Shown piece by piece: positions 21,029 to 29,150 of a DNA stretch of 64,000 nt. Numbering within the stretch: the stretch's first letter is position 1; each line of letters starts with the position of its first letter. Source of the DNA: Cupriavidus gilardii. Lineage in GTDB: Bacteria > Pseudomonadota > Gammaproteobacteria > Burkholderiales > Burkholderiaceae. Under the pieces are notes generated by a model, which had not been told where the DNA came from, did no database searches, and saw only the letters and a list, made by a program, of their open reading frames with translations. Where the stretch lies: assembly GCF_008801915.1 (NCBI RefSeq), contig NZ_VZOV01000006.1, positions 124,001 through 188,000 of the forward strand, read 5' to 3'. Made by a program: the position numbers and the translations under genes.

Positions 21029-21151
21029 TCCCCTCTTCCATTGATGGAGAGGGGCGTGAGAGAGGGCAGGGCGTTCGCCATGGCACGGACGTTGGCATTG
21101 CGGGCGTCGTTTGCCCTCTCCTCAACCCCTCTCCCGCAAGCGGGAGAGGGG
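21029..21151. repeat. Paired intergenic inverted repeats (CTCTCCCGC family) before metZ
   Basis: The left hairpin CCCCTCTTCCAT with ATGGAGAGGGG (21030-21054) and the right hairpin, a perfect 12-bp stem CCCCTCTCCCGC-AA-GCGGGAGAGGGG (21126-21151), flank about 70 bp of non-coding sequence. The right hairpin shares its core with 16578-16597. The pair fills most of the purF-metZ gap. Confidence 0.88.
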
Positions 21152-21202
21152 AACACCCATCGAACTACCATCTTCTGCGCGCCGCCTGGCGCTTCTCCGA
21201 CC

Positions 21203-22408
21203 ATGAACGAACCGCTCGACCTCGACTCCCTCGGCATTGATACGCTCGGCGTGCGCGCCGGCACGCTGCGCAGCGAGTTCATGGAGCATTCGGAGGCGAT
21301 GTACCTGACGTCGAGCTTCTGCTTCGGCAGCGCCGCCGAGGCCGCCGAGCGCTTTGCCAACTCGGAACAGGGCTATACCTACTCGCGCTTCACCAATCCG
21401 ACCGTCAGCATGTTCCAGCAGCGGCTGGCCGCGCTCGAAGGCGCGGAGGCCTGCATGGCGACCGCCTCGGGCATGAGCGCGATCCTGTCGGTGGTGCTGT
21501 CGTCGATGCAGGCGGGCGACCATCTGATCAGCTCGCGCGCAATCTTCGGCTCGACGATGACGCTGTTCTCGAACATCTTCTCGAAGTTCGGCGTCGAGAC
21601 AACCTTTGTCGACGGCACCGACCTGGCCGGCTGGCGCGCCGCGGTCAGGCCCAATACCAGGCTGTTCTTCCTGGAGACGCCGTCGAATCCGCTGACCGAG
21701 GTCGCCGACATCGCGGCGGTGGCCGAGATCGCGCACGATGCCGGCGCGCTGCTGGTGGTCGACAACTGCTTCTGCTCGCCGGCGCTGCAGCAGCCGCTGC
21801 GCTTCGGCGCCGACATCGTCGTGCATTCGGCGACCAAGCATATCGACGGCCAGGGGCGCGTGCTGGGTGGCGCGGTGCTGGGCAAGCACGACTTCATCAT
21901 GGGCAAGGTGTTCCCCTTCGTGCGGACCGCCGGCCCGACGCTGTCGGCCTTCAACGCCTGGGTCATGCTCAAGGGCATGGAGACGCTGGCGATCCGCATG
22001 GAGCGTCATTCGGCCAGCGCGATGGCACTGGCCCAGTTCCTCGAATCGCATCCGGCGGTGGCGCGCGTCTATCATCCCGCGCTGAAGTCGCACCCGCAGC
22101 ACGAGATCGCGATGCGCCAGCAAAGCGGCGGCGGTGCGATCGTGTCGTTCGAACTGAAGGGCGCGACGCCGGAACAGCAGCGCGCCAATGCCTGGCGCGT
22201 GATCGACAGCACGCGGCTGTGCTCGATCACCGGCAACCTGGGCGACACGCGCACCACGATCACCCATCCGTACACCACCACGCACGCGCGCGTCAGCCCC
22301 GAGGCCAAGGCCGCGGCCGGCATCGGCGAGGGCCTGATCCGCATGGCGGTGGGGCTCGAGTCGGTCGAGGATCTGAAGGCGGACCTGCTGCGCGGGCTGC
22401 GCGACTGA
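21203..22408 (+). CDS. metZ: O-succinylhomoserine sulfhydrylase
   Basis: MetZ makes homocysteine directly from an O-acylated homoserine and sulfide in methionine synthesis. The 401-residue protein belongs to the Cys/Met metabolism PLP family. The PLP lysine is Lys212 in SATKHIDGQG, and the tyrosine/arginine region is YTYSRFTNPTV. Its position after purF is usual in beta- and gamma-proteobacteria with MetZ. The succinyl versus acetyl preference cannot be read from sequence alone. The ATG at 21203 is chosen over an open frame running 63 codons upstream through the repeat. Confidence 0.94.
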   Translation: MNEPLDLDSLGIDTLGVRAGTLRSEFMEHSEAMYLTSSFCFGSAAEAAERFANSEQGYTYSRFTNPTVSMFQQRLAALEGAEACMATASGMSAILSVVLSSMQAGDHLISSRAIFGSTMTLFSNIFSKFGVETTFVDGTDLAGWRAAVRPNTRLFFLETPSNPLTEVADIAAVAEIAHDAGALLVVDNCFCSPALQQPLRFGADIVVHSATKHIDGQGRVLGGAVLGKHDFIMGKVFPFVRTAGPTLSAFNAWVMLKGMETLAIRMERHSASAMALAQFLESHPAVARVYHPALKSHPQHEIAMRQQSGGGAIVSFELKGATPEQQRANAWRVIDSTRLCSITGNLGDTRTTITHPYTTTHARVSPEAKAAAGIGEGLIRMAVGLESVEDLKADLLRGLRD

Positions 22409-22426
22409 TCCCGGCTCGCTGGGCCA

Positions 22427-22465
22427 GCAAGAACAAAAGCCGGCCTGGGGCCGGCTTCTTGCTTT
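22427..22465 (+). terminator. Rho-independent terminator of metZ
   Basis: A 9-bp stem AAGCCGGCC/GGCCGGCTT (22437-22445 and 22449-22457) is extended by an outer AGCAAG/CTTGCT pairing (22427-22432 and 22458-22463) and followed by TTT. It lies between the convergent metZ and ABC permease genes. Confidence 0.85.
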
Positions 22466-22474
22466 CAGCCAGTC

Positions 22475-22545
22475 CGTCGTCCCCGCGCAGGCGGGGACCC
22501 GGTGGCTATCCACGACGCTGGGTTCCCGCCTGCGCGGGAACGACG
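22475..22545. repeat. 71-bp intergenic inverted repeat (CGTCGTCCCCGCGCAGG family)
   Basis: Two 26-base arms match in inverted orientation at 24 of 26 positions (22475-22500 and 22520-22545). Each arm is itself a hairpin around CCCGCGCAGGCGGG. Related but more diverged elements lie at 37808-37874 and 58888-58981. This looks like a REP/BIME-type element between convergent genes. Confidence 0.88.
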
Positions 22546-22561
22546 CCGAAGGTGTCCCGCC

Positions 22562-23431
22562 TCAGCGCAGCATCCGCCGGCGCAGCAGCATCAGCGCCGC
22601 CACCAGCGCCACCGCCGCATACGCGGCCAGCACCGCCAGATGCAACCCGACCTGCTCGACCGGGCGGTCCAGCATCAGCGGCCGGATCAGCGCCACCGCG
22701 TGCGCCAGCGGCAGCGCCTGCGTGGCGGACTGCACGCCGGGCGGCAGCTGTTCCAGCGGGAAGAACACGCCCGACAGCAGCAGCATCGGCGTCATCACCA
22801 GCGTCTGGTAGAACATGAAGAAGTCGTAGCTGGGCGCCAGCGCGGTGACGATCATCGCGAGGCTGGCGAAGGCGATGCCCGCCAGCGCGATCACCGGCAG
22901 CGCCAGCAGCGCGTTGGGCATCTGCGCGTAGCCGAGCGCGCTGGCCACCAGCATGATCGCCACGCCGGACAGCACCGCCTTGCTGGCGGCCCACAGCACC
23001 TCGCCGAGCACCACGTCGCCGAGCGTCAGCGGCGCGTGCATGATGGCCTCCCAGGTGCGCTGCACATGCATGCGGGAGAAGGCCGAATACATCGACTCGA
23101 AGCTGGCCGACATCATCACGCTGGAGGCGGTGGTGCCGGCGGCGAGGAAGGCGATGTATGAGACGCCGTCGACGCGCCCGACCAGCAGTCCCAGCCCCAG
23201 CCCGAGGCCGAACAGATAGATCATCGGATCGGCCAGGTTGCCGATCATCGACGGGATCGCCAGCTTGCGCCAGACGCGGTAGTTGCGGTACCAGACCATG
23301 GTCCAGTTGCGCAGGTTCAGCGGCCACAGCGGCTGCGGATAGCGCCGCGCGGCGACGGTCGCGCCGCCGGGGGAGGCCGCCGCGGTGGCCAGCTTGCCGT
23401 CGTCGCCGGGGGCCGGATCTCGTTCGCTCAT
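22562..23431 (-). CDS. ABC-2 type transporter permease, NodJ-like
   Basis: This 289-residue protein has a hydrophilic N-terminus of about 60 residues and six predicted membrane helices. It resembles the ABC-2/NodJ family (NWTMVWYRNYRVWRKL, GLLVGRVDGVSYIAFLAAG, LLLSGVFFPLEQLP). It works with the upstream ATPase gene, 64 bp away on the same strand. Rhizobial NodIJ exports lipo-chitin signals. Published phylogenies place the origin of nodIJ among general beta-proteobacterial ABC transporters, so this is probably such a housekeeping exporter with unknown substrate, not a nodulation gene. Confidence 0.9.
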   Translation of the reverse strand: MSERDPAPGDDGKLATAAASPGGATVAARRYPQPLWPLNLRNWTMVWYRNYRVWRKLAIPSMIGNLADPMIYLFGLGLGLGLLVGRVDGVSYIAFLAAGTTASSVMMSASFESMYSAFSRMHVQRTWEAIMHAPLTLGDVVLGEVLWAASKAVLSGVAIMLVASALGYAQMPNALLALPVIALAGIAFASLAMIVTALAPSYDFFMFYQTLVMTPMLLLSGVFFPLEQLPPGVQSATQALPLAHAVALIRPLMLDRPVEQVGLHLAVLAAYAAVALVAALMLLRRRMLR

Positions 23432-23495
23432 GGTTTCCTCGATGGTTCGGTGCGTGGCGGGGGCGGCGTGGCGGGACGGCCGCGGTCGACGGGAT

Positions 23496-24407
23496 TCAAT
23501 CGCGCATCTCGCGGCCGGTCAGCTTCAGGAACACATCCTCCAGATTGGCCGGACGATGCAGATAGCGGATGCCGCCATTGCCGTGCAGCGCGGCCAGCAG
23601 CGGCTCGGGCTCGCGCACGTAGCAGAACAGCGTCTCGCCGCTCTTCTCGGTGCGCTCGGCCAGCGGCGCCAGCCGCTCGCGCAGCGCGTCCAGCTCCTCG
23701 CCATAGACCTCGACCACGTCGCAGCCGATCTGCCGGTCGATCAGCTCGTGCGGCTTGCCTTCGGCGATCTTGCGGCCGCCATCGATCACGCACAGATAGT
23801 TGCACAGCCGCTCGGCCTCCTCCATGAAATGCGTGGTCAGCAGGATGGTCTTGCCGGCGGCCAGCAGCGACTTGAGCCGGTCCCAGATCAGATGGCGCGC
23901 CTGCGGGTCGAGCCCGGTGGTCGGCTCGTCCATCACCAGCAGGTCCGGGTCGTTGATCAGCGCGCGCGCCACGGTCAGGCGCCGGCGCATGCCGCCGGAC
24001 AGGTCGCGCACATGCGCGTCGGCGCGGTTTTCCAGGCGGGCGAATTCGAGCAGCATCGGTACGCGCCGTTCGATCTCGGCGGCCGACAGGCCGAAATAGC
24101 GGCCGAAGATGCGCAGGTTTTCGACCACGGTGAAGTCGGGGTCGAGATTGTCGAACTGCGGCACCACGCCGACGCGCATCCGGGCCTGCGGCGCGCGCGC
24201 GGGAACCGGTTCGCCGCACAGCGTCAGCTCGCCCGAGGCCGGCGTGGTCAGCCCCAGCAGCAGGCGCAGCGTGGTGGTCTTGCCGGCGCCATTGGGGCCC
24301 AGCAGGCCGAAGCATTGGCCGCGCTGCACCTGCAGGCTCAGATCGTCGACGACGACGGTATCGCCGTATTGCTTGCGCACGTGGCGCAACTCGAGAATGG
24401 CAGTCAA
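23496..24407 (-). CDS. ABC transporter ATP-binding protein, NodI/DrrA-like
   Basis: This is the ATPase of the exporter formed with the downstream permease. It has the Walker A loop GPNGAGKTT, the signature [15 protein letters not shown], Walker [13 protein letters not shown] and the switch His in [12 protein letters not shown]. The preferred start is TTG at 24407, giving 303 residues and the family N-terminus ([14 protein letters not shown]), with GGAA eight bases upstream. A GTG at 24491 would add 28 residues without family character. Confidence 0.9.
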   Translation of the reverse strand: MTAILELRHVRKQYGDTVVVDDLSLQVQRGQCFGLLGPNGAGKTTTLRLLLGLTTPASGELTLCGEPVPARAPQARMRVGVVPQFDNLDPDFTVVENLRIFGRYFGLSAAEIERRVPMLLEFARLENRADAHVRDLSGGMRRRLTVARALINDPDLLVMDEPTTGLDPQARHLIWDRLKSLLAAGKTILLTTHFMEEAERLCNYLCVIDGGRKIAEGKPHELIDRQIGCDVVEVYGEELDALRERLAPLAERTEKSGETLFCYVREPEPLLAALHGNGGIRYLHRPANLEDVFLKLTGREMRD

Positions 24408-24543
24408 CGCAGCGTTCCGGTGAAGCGCGCCTGGCGCAATCCCGCCATTATGCCGATCCGCCTGCGATCGGTCCTTGGCGCGCCGCAGCACAAGCGGCGC
24501 GGTGCTGCGCCTGTCTGTCCCGTCGCGGTACCGGTCGCGGCTG

Positions 24544-24945
24544 CTAGGCCGTGCGTCCGGCCCGCAGGCGGCGCATCAGCGAACGCACCAGCCCGTGCAG
24601 CAGCCAGCCCAGCGCCAGGCCGAGCCCGTCGGCCAGCACGTCGATCGCGTCGGCGGAGCGATAGGGCGTCATCGACTGCAGCCACTCGATCAGTCCGCCA
24701 TAGACCAGCAAGCCGATCGGCACGAGCCAGGGCCGCGACGGATAGGCGCGCCATCCGAGCACGCCGAGCGTGGCGAAGGCCAGCAGATGATTGCTCTTGT
24801 CCCAGCCGGTGGTCGGCATCGGCGTGGTCGGCGGCATCAGCGCCAGCGTCAGCACGGCGCACAGGCACAGCCAGAACGCGAGACGCCATGGCGACCGACC
24901 GATCGTCAGGCTGGATGACGGACGGAAAGGCGTGCGGGAAGACAT
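24544..24945 (-). CDS. VanZ-like family membrane protein
   Basis: The 133-residue protein has about four membrane helices and the VanZ-like pattern [18 protein letters not shown], followed by [23 protein letters not shown]. VanZ gives low-level teicoplanin resistance in enterococci. The role of the many proteobacterial homologues is unknown. The ATG at 24945 has AGGAAC upstream; the open frame continues 64 codons further without membrane or family features. It lies upstream of the NodIJ-like genes and might be cotranscribed with them. Confidence 0.85.
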   Translation of the reverse strand: MSSRTPFRPSSSLTIGRSPWRLAFWLCLCAVLTLALMPPTTPMPTTGWDKSNHLLAFATLGVLGWRAYPSRPWLVPIGLLVYGGLIEWLQSMTPYRSADAIDVLADGLGLALGWLLHGLVRSLMRRLRAGRTA

Positions 24946-25186
24946 GCGGAAACGGTTCCTGAGGCGAGACAACAGGAACGTAATGTAGCAGCCGGGGCAG
25001 GGGCCCGATATCGGCTGGGGGGATGGGTGGCGCAGCGGGTGTCGTCGGCCAGAAGGCTGGACGAGAAGGGCGCTCCCCGGAGGAGTGCGGCGCTCTCCCG
25101 GCGATGGGAGAACGATGGGACAACGACAGGGGGTCACGCGGCGGGCGATGCGCCGCGCCCGCGGGACTCCCGGCAGTCGACGATGC

Positions 25187-25399
25187 TCAGTACATCTTCT
25201 TCGGCAGCATCTGCATGCGCAGACGCTTGCGCAGGCGCGACTCGGCGGCCTTCTTCTTGCGCTTGCGCTCGGTCGTCGGCTTCTCGTAGGCCGTGCGGCT
25301 CTTCAGTTCGACGATCAGGCCATTTTGCAGAATGGCCCGGCGGAATCGCCGCATGGCGACATCAACCGGTTCGCCCGGCTTCAAAACGATCTTGGTCAA
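25187..25399 (-). CDS. rpsU: 30S ribosomal protein S21
   Basis: S21 is a 70-residue small-subunit protein involved in initiation. The sequence [20 protein letters not shown] and the basic tail ([17 protein letters not shown]) are diagnostic. The only start giving the family length is TTG at 25399. It has a strong AAGGA ribosome site a few bases upstream, and no ATG is available in this position. Downstream on the minus strand comes the VanZ-like gene, and upstream lie a hairpin terminator and tRNA-Asn. Confidence 0.95.
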   Translation of the reverse strand: MTKIVLKPGEPVDVAMRRFRRAILQNGLIVELKSRTAYEKPTTERKRKKKAAESRLRKRLRMQMLPKKMY

Positions 25400-25501
25400 A
25401 GCGTGTCCTTCGGGGTGCCGCTGCTGCGGCGGGGTGGAACGGTGAGCCTCGGCAGCCTCGAGCCTGTGCTCGCTGCCGATACCCGCGGAGCTGGGTGTTG
25501 G

Positions 25502-25526
25502 CAAAACCCCGCAAGCGTGGCGGGGC
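25502..25526 (-). terminator. Hairpin between tRNA-Asn and rpsU
   Basis: Read on the minus strand, CCCCGC (25525-25520) pairs with GCGGGG (25512-25507) and is followed by TTTT. It could back up the tRNA terminator or act as a leader element about 100 bp before rpsU. Confidence 0.55.
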
Positions 25527-25594
25527 AGTGGACCGGAAGGGTGGGCGTGCGAGTCGCGACGACGTCGGTCACGCAAGATGCCAGCGCACCAGTG

Positions 25595-25627
25595 AAAAGG
25601 CCCGCCATCTCGGATGGCGGGCCTTTT
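25595..25627 (-). terminator. Strong bidirectional terminator after tRNA-Asn
   Basis: A perfect 15-bp stem (25595-25609 with 25613-25627) has a 3-base loop and A4/T4 ends. It begins 7 bp beyond the encoded CCA end of the tRNA on the minus strand. Confidence 0.92.
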
Positions 25628-25633
25628 ATTCTT

Positions 25634-25709
25634 TGGCTCCCCGACCTGGGCTCGAACCAGGGACCTGCGGATTAACAGTCCGTCGCTCTACCGACTGAGC
25701 TATCGGGGA
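25634..25709 (-). tRNA. tRNA-Asn (anticodon GTT)
   Basis: Read on the minus strand, the 76-base cloverleaf starts TCCCCGATAGCTCAG. The anticodon arm is GGACT-GTTAA-TCC with anticodon GTT, the T arm contains GGTTCGAGCCC, and the 3' end is TCGGGGAG followed by an encoded CCA (25636-25634). The acceptor arms pair perfectly. A promoter and terminator flank it closely. Confidence 0.97.
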
Positions 25710-25724
25710 ACAGCTGAGAAAAGG

Positions 25725-25754
25725 ATTATAGCCAGTTTCTCGTTACTTCGTCAA
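25725..25754 (-). promoter_or_regulatory. Sigma-70 promoter of tRNA-Asn
   Basis: On the minus strand, TTGACG (25754-25749) and a perfect TATAAT (25730-25725) are 18 bp apart. The -10 box ends 16 bp before the mature tRNA 5' end, leaving a short leader. Confidence 0.88.
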
Positions 25755-25888
25755 CAACGTTTCGACATTTTGTTGTCGTTGCGTCATCCGCCAAACGCTG
25801 CGCCGAAGTGTCCGGCTTGCCTGCCCATTCGTTGGGTCGGAAGCCCTGGGGCCATCCGGTGCCGCGAATGTGCGTTGGCGAGGGGCGC

Positions 25889-25918
25889 ATTATAGACGGC
25901 GAGTGCCGCGAATGCCAA
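25889..25918 (-). promoter_or_regulatory. Second minus-strand sigma-70-like promoter, no gene assigned
   Basis: TTGGCA (25918-25913) and a perfect TATAAT (25894-25889) are 18 bp apart on the minus strand. It lies just beyond the terminator of the reductase gene and points towards tRNA-Asn, 180 bp away. No open frame or tRNA was found in between, so it may drive a small RNA or a longer precursor of the tRNA. Confidence 0.6.
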
Positions 25919-25939
25919 GAAGAATTTGCGGGGCGCAAC

Positions 25940-25963
25940 AAAAAACCGCCCGAAGGCGGTTTT
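25940..25963 (-). terminator. Terminator of the ferredoxin/flavodoxin reductase gene
   Basis: On the minus strand a 9-bp stem AAAACCGCC/GGCGGTTTT (25963-25955 with 25950-25942) closes on a TTCG tetraloop and ends in six T residues. It lies 28 bp after the reductase stop. Confidence 0.92.
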
Positions 25964-25991
25964 CTGATTCGTCATCGGATCGCGAGATCGC

Positions 25992-27098
25992 TCAGTCGAA
26001 CACCGGCGATTCGACACCGAGGATCTTGTGCAGCTTCGGCGAGGTCGTCGTGTACTGCATGTGGATCTTCTTCTCGGGGAAGATGTACGGCGCGGCGCCG
26101 AAGGCGGCCAGCGCGGCCTCGTGGAAGCCCGACAGGATCAGCTTCTTCTTGCCCGGGTAGGTGTTGATGTCGCCGACCGCGAAGATGCCCGGGATGTTGG
26201 TCTCGAACTTCTCCGTATCTACCTTGATCTGCTTGCGCTCCAGATCGAGGCCCCATTCGGCGATCGGGCCGAGCTTCGGCGACAGGCCGAAGAACACCAG
26301 CAGATCGTCCAGCGGCATGCGGCGCGTCACGCCGTCGCCGCCGGTGACCTTGATCTCGGTCAGCACGCCGTCCTTTTCCTCGTAGCCGGTGACCTGGCCG
26401 ACCATGAACTGCATTTCCATCTGCTCGCACAGTTCCTTCATCTTCGCCACCGAGGCGGGGGCGGCGCGGAAGCCGTCGCGGCGGTGGATCAGCACCACCG
26501 ACTCGGCCTTGCCGACCAGATCCAGCGTCCAGTCCAGCGCCGAGTCGCCGCCGCCGACGACCACCAGGTTGCGGCCGTGGAAGCGGCTCGGATCCTTGAC
26601 GCGGTAGAACAGCTGCTTGCCGTCGAACTTGTCCAGGCCCTCGACCTTCAGCGTGCGCGGCTGGAACGAGCCGACGCCGGCCGCGATGAAGATCGTCTTG
26701 GTCAGGAAGCGGGTGCCGAGCGAGGTCTCGACGAAGAAGCGGCCGTCCTCCTGGCGCTCGACCACCGAGACTTCCTGGCCGAGGTGGAAGGTCGGCTCGA
26801 ATGGCTCGATCTGCTTGAGCAGATTGTCGGTCAGCTCCTGGCCGGTGCAGATCGGCACCGCCGGAATGTCATAGATCGGCTTGTCCGGATACAGCTCGAC
26901 GCACTGGCCGCCGACGACCTTCAGCGAGTCGATCACGTGCGCCTTGATCTCGAGCAGTCCGAGTTCGAAGACCTGGAACAGGCCGACCGGACCGGCGCCG
27001 ACGATCAGCGCGTCGATTTCGAGGGGCTGGCCACCGCCAGCGTTGCCGCCGACCTGGTTGGTGGTGTCCGCGACGGGGTTGGGGATGCTCAAGTCCAT
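25992..27098 (-). CDS. Ferredoxin/flavodoxin--NADP+ reductase, thioredoxin-reductase-like type
   Basis: This 368-residue flavoprotein should pass electrons between NADPH and ferredoxin or flavodoxin. The FAD loop is VGAGPVGLF (about residues 34-42) and the NADP loop is [12 protein letters not shown]. The C-terminal FAD contact is [15 protein letters not shown]. The redox CxxC of thioredoxin reductase is absent, as in FNRs of the TrxR-like type. The ATG at 27098 has an AGGA site. It sits 109 bp downstream of fdxA on the same strand, so FdxA is a plausible partner. Confidence 0.92.
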   Translation of the reverse strand: MDLSIPNPVADTTNQVGGNAGGGQPLEIDALIVGAGPVGLFQVFELGLLEIKAHVIDSLKVVGGQCVELYPDKPIYDIPAVPICTGQELTDNLLKQIEPFEPTFHLGQEVSVVERQEDGRFFVETSLGTRFLTKTIFIAAGVGSFQPRTLKVEGLDKFDGKQLFYRVKDPSRFHGRNLVVVGGGDSALDWTLDLVGKAESVVLIHRRDGFRAAPASVAKMKELCEQMEMQFMVGQVTGYEEKDGVLTEIKVTGGDGVTRRMPLDDLLVFFGLSPKLGPIAEWGLDLERKQIKVDTEKFETNIPGIFAVGDINTYPGKKKLILSGFHEAALAAFGAAPYIFPEKKIHMQYTTTSPKLHKILGVESPVFD

Positions 27099-27207
27099 AT
27101 GCGTCCTGATACGTTTGGGGGCACGGTCTGTGCCCGGCATTGCGGGAAAGCGCGTGGGGACGGCTTTCTCTTTGTCGCTATCGGGTGGGTGCGGCTGGCG
27201 CGTCGGC

Positions 27208-27531
27208 TCAGCGCTCCAGGTATTGCAGCTTGCCGGTGGCGTCCTTCCATTCCTCGGCCTCGGGCAGCGGGGCCTTGGTCTTGGTGATCGAAGGCCAGCT
27301 GCGGGCCAGTTCGGCATTCAGTTCGATGAAGTGCTGCTGGTCGCCCGGCACGTCTTCCTCGGCATAGATCGCGTTGACCGGGCACTCGGCGACGCACACC
27401 GCGCAGTCGATGCACTCGTCCGGATCGATCGCGAGGAAGTTCGGGCCCTCGCGAAAACAATCGACCGGACACACGTCAACGCAGTCGGTGTAGCGGCAAC
27501 GGATGCAGGATTCGGTGACAACGTGAGTCAT
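27208..27531 (-). CDS. fdxA: 7Fe ferredoxin FdxA
   Basis: This 107-residue ferredoxin is of the Azotobacter FdI type. Cys9, Cys17 and Cys50 should hold the [3Fe-4S] cluster. Cys21, Cys40, Cys43 and Cys46 should hold the [4Fe-4S] cluster. Each position is one higher than in the Azotobacter protein. The ATG at 27531 has GGAAC upstream and starts [12 protein letters not shown]. The reductase gene follows on the same strand. Confidence 0.95.
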   Translation of the reverse strand: MTHVVTESCIRCRYTDCVDVCPVDCFREGPNFLAIDPDECIDCAVCVAECPVNAIYAEEDVPGDQQHFIELNAELARSWPSITKTKAPLPEAEEWKDATGKLQYLER

Positions 27532-27877
27532 TTCGGTTCCAGGAAAACGGATCGGCTTCGATGGGAGACTGTTTTTGGCCGCTTGTGTCGGTACTGGACG
27601 CCCGTACAACACACGCACGCGCGGGACGAGCGTCGACCGCGGCCTTTCAAAGATCGGTATTGTAGCCGACCCGTTCGTCCCGCACAGCGGCCCTATATAG
27701 CCGAATCAGATAGTTTTCTTATTTCTTTATGCGAGCCTGTTCGGCATTGGCGCACGGTCATCCGGTGCTGGTTTGCCGGTGCGCTCGGCAACCGCCGCGC
27801 ATTGGCCCCATGCACGACGAGGTCGCCCGATGGGGTAGCATGTGGGCCTGATTCGGCACACTTGTGCGGGTTACGCG
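27532..27877. other. Divergent intergenic region fdxA-pncB (346 bp)
   Basis: No gene is supported. It holds the promoters for the two divergent genes. The stretch 27694-27730 is markedly AT-rich for this chromosome (CTATATAGCC, TAGTTTTCTTATTTCTTTAT) and could contain an UP element or a regulator site. No known operator was recognised with confidence. Confidence 0.5.
27659..27664 (-). promoter_or_regulatory. Possible -10 box of fdxA
   Basis: TACAAT on the minus strand, about 130 bp before the fdxA ATG. The -35 region at 16-17 bp is poor (TGTGCG), so activation or another start point is possible. Confidence 0.3.
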
Positions 27878-29053
27878 ATGATCATCCAATCTCTGCTCGA
27901 TACCGACCTCTACAAATTCACGATGATGCAGGTGGTGCTGCATCATTTCCCGGCGGCCCAGGTCGAGTACCGCTTCAAATGCCGCAATGCCGGCGTGGAT
28001 TTGACGCCGTATGCGGATGAGATCCGCGCGCAGATCGAGCTGCTGTGCCAGTTGCGCTTCACCGAGGACGAGCTCGAATATCTGCGGGGCTTTCGCTTCA
28101 TCAAGAGCGATTTCGTCGATTTCCTCGGGCTGTTCCAGCTCAACGCCAAATACGTATCGGTCAGCCCGTCGGCCACGCATCCCGGCGAGATCGACATCAC
28201 GATCCGCGGCCCGTGGCTGCACACCATCCTGTTCGAGGTGCCGCTGCTGGCGATCGTCAACGAGGTGTACTTCCGCCATACCCAGCCGCAACCCGACTGG
28301 GAGGAGGGCCGGCGCCGCCTGGTCGACAAGCTGGCGCTGCTGCGCATGCCCGGCCGCGACGACTGCGTGATCGCGGACTACGGCACGCGCCGCCGCTTCT
28401 CGCGCGACTGGCAGGGGGAGGTGCTGGCCTCGATGCAGCAGCTGCTGGGACCGCAGCTGGCCGGCACCAGCAACGTGCATTTCGCCCGCCAGCACAACCT
28501 GACGCCGCTCGGCACGATGGCGCACGAATATCTGCAGGCCTGCCAGTCGCTGGGGCCGCGGCTGCGCGATTCGCAGGTGTTCGCGCTCGAGACCTGGGCG
28601 CGCGAATATCGCGGCGACCTCGGCATCGCGCTGTCGGACACCTACGGCTTCGATGCCTTCCTGAACGACTTCGATCTGTACTTCTGCAAGCTGTTCGACG
28701 GCGTGCGGCACGACTCCGGCGATCCGGTGGCCTGGGGCGAACGGATGCTGGCGCACTACACCAGGAACCGCGTCGATCCGCGCAGCAAGACGCTGATCTT
28801 CAGCGATAACCTCAATATCCCGCGCGTGATCGAGCTGTACGAACGCTTCGGCGGACGCTGCCGGCTGGCGTTCGGCGTCGGCACCAACCTGACCAACGAC
28901 CTGGGCTACACGCCGCTGCAGATCGTCATCAAGATGGTCCGCTGCAATGGGCAGCCGGTCGCCAAGCTGTCGGACACGCCGGAGAAGACGATGTGCGACG
29001 ACCCGGCCTACCTCGGCTATCTGCGCCAGGTGTTCGGCGTGGAGACCGCCTGA
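27878..29053 (+). CDS. pncB: Nicotinate phosphoribosyltransferase
   Basis: PncB joins nicotinate and PRPP to nicotinate mononucleotide, with ATP, in NAD salvage. The 391-residue length fits the bacterial type. It shows [14 protein letters not shown] near the start, the phosphorylated histidine at 216 in GTMAHEYLQ, and the region [11 protein letters not shown]. The ATG at 27878 gives the family start; the frame is open 12 codons upstream. Confidence 0.96.
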   Translation: MIIQSLLDTDLYKFTMMQVVLHHFPAAQVEYRFKCRNAGVDLTPYADEIRAQIELLCQLRFTEDELEYLRGFRFIKSDFVDFLGLFQLNAKYVSVSPSATHPGEIDITIRGPWLHTILFEVPLLAIVNEVYFRHTQPQPDWEEGRRRLVDKLALLRMPGRDDCVIADYGTRRRFSRDWQGEVLASMQQLLGPQLAGTSNVHFARQHNLTPLGTMAHEYLQACQSLGPRLRDSQVFALETWAREYRGDLGIALSDTYGFDAFLNDFDLYFCKLFDGVRHDSGDPVAWGERMLAHYTRNRVDPRSKTLIFSDNLNIPRVIELYERFGGRCRLAFGVGTNLTNDLGYTPLQIVIKMVRCNGQPVAKLSDTPEKTMCDDPAYLGYLRQVFGVETA

Positions 29054-29078
29054 GCCAGGCGGATCCTGGCGCCGTTTT
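29054..29078 (+). terminator. Hairpin after pncB
   Basis: GCCAGG (29054-29059) pairs with CCTGGC (29065-29070), with a 5-base loop, followed by GCCGTTTT. The stem is short, so termination may be incomplete. Confidence 0.5.
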
Positions 29079-29105
29079 CCGTCGAAGGGCGCGGGCAGGG
29101 GGACT

Positions 29106-29111
29106 TATAAT
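29106..29111 (+). promoter_or_regulatory. Possible -10 box before the LutC-like gene
   Basis: A perfect TATAAT lies 39 bp before the ATG at 29151 and after the pncB hairpin. No good -35 is seen at 16-18 bp. Confidence 0.4.
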
Positions 29112-29150
29112 GCCCGCTGCTCCGGCCTCCCGACTCCGATCGTCCGAACC

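Noticed and set aside
20995..21202. A SAM or SAH riboswitch before metZ
   Set aside because: The gap is filled by the two inverted-repeat hairpins, and no riboswitch consensus was recognised.
27694..27722. An OxyR- or IscR-like operator in the fdxA-pncB gap (CTATATAG...CAGATAG)
   Set aside because: The spacing of ATAG/CTAT elements does not fit the OxyR pattern, and no IscR box could be matched; it is only an AT-rich stretch.
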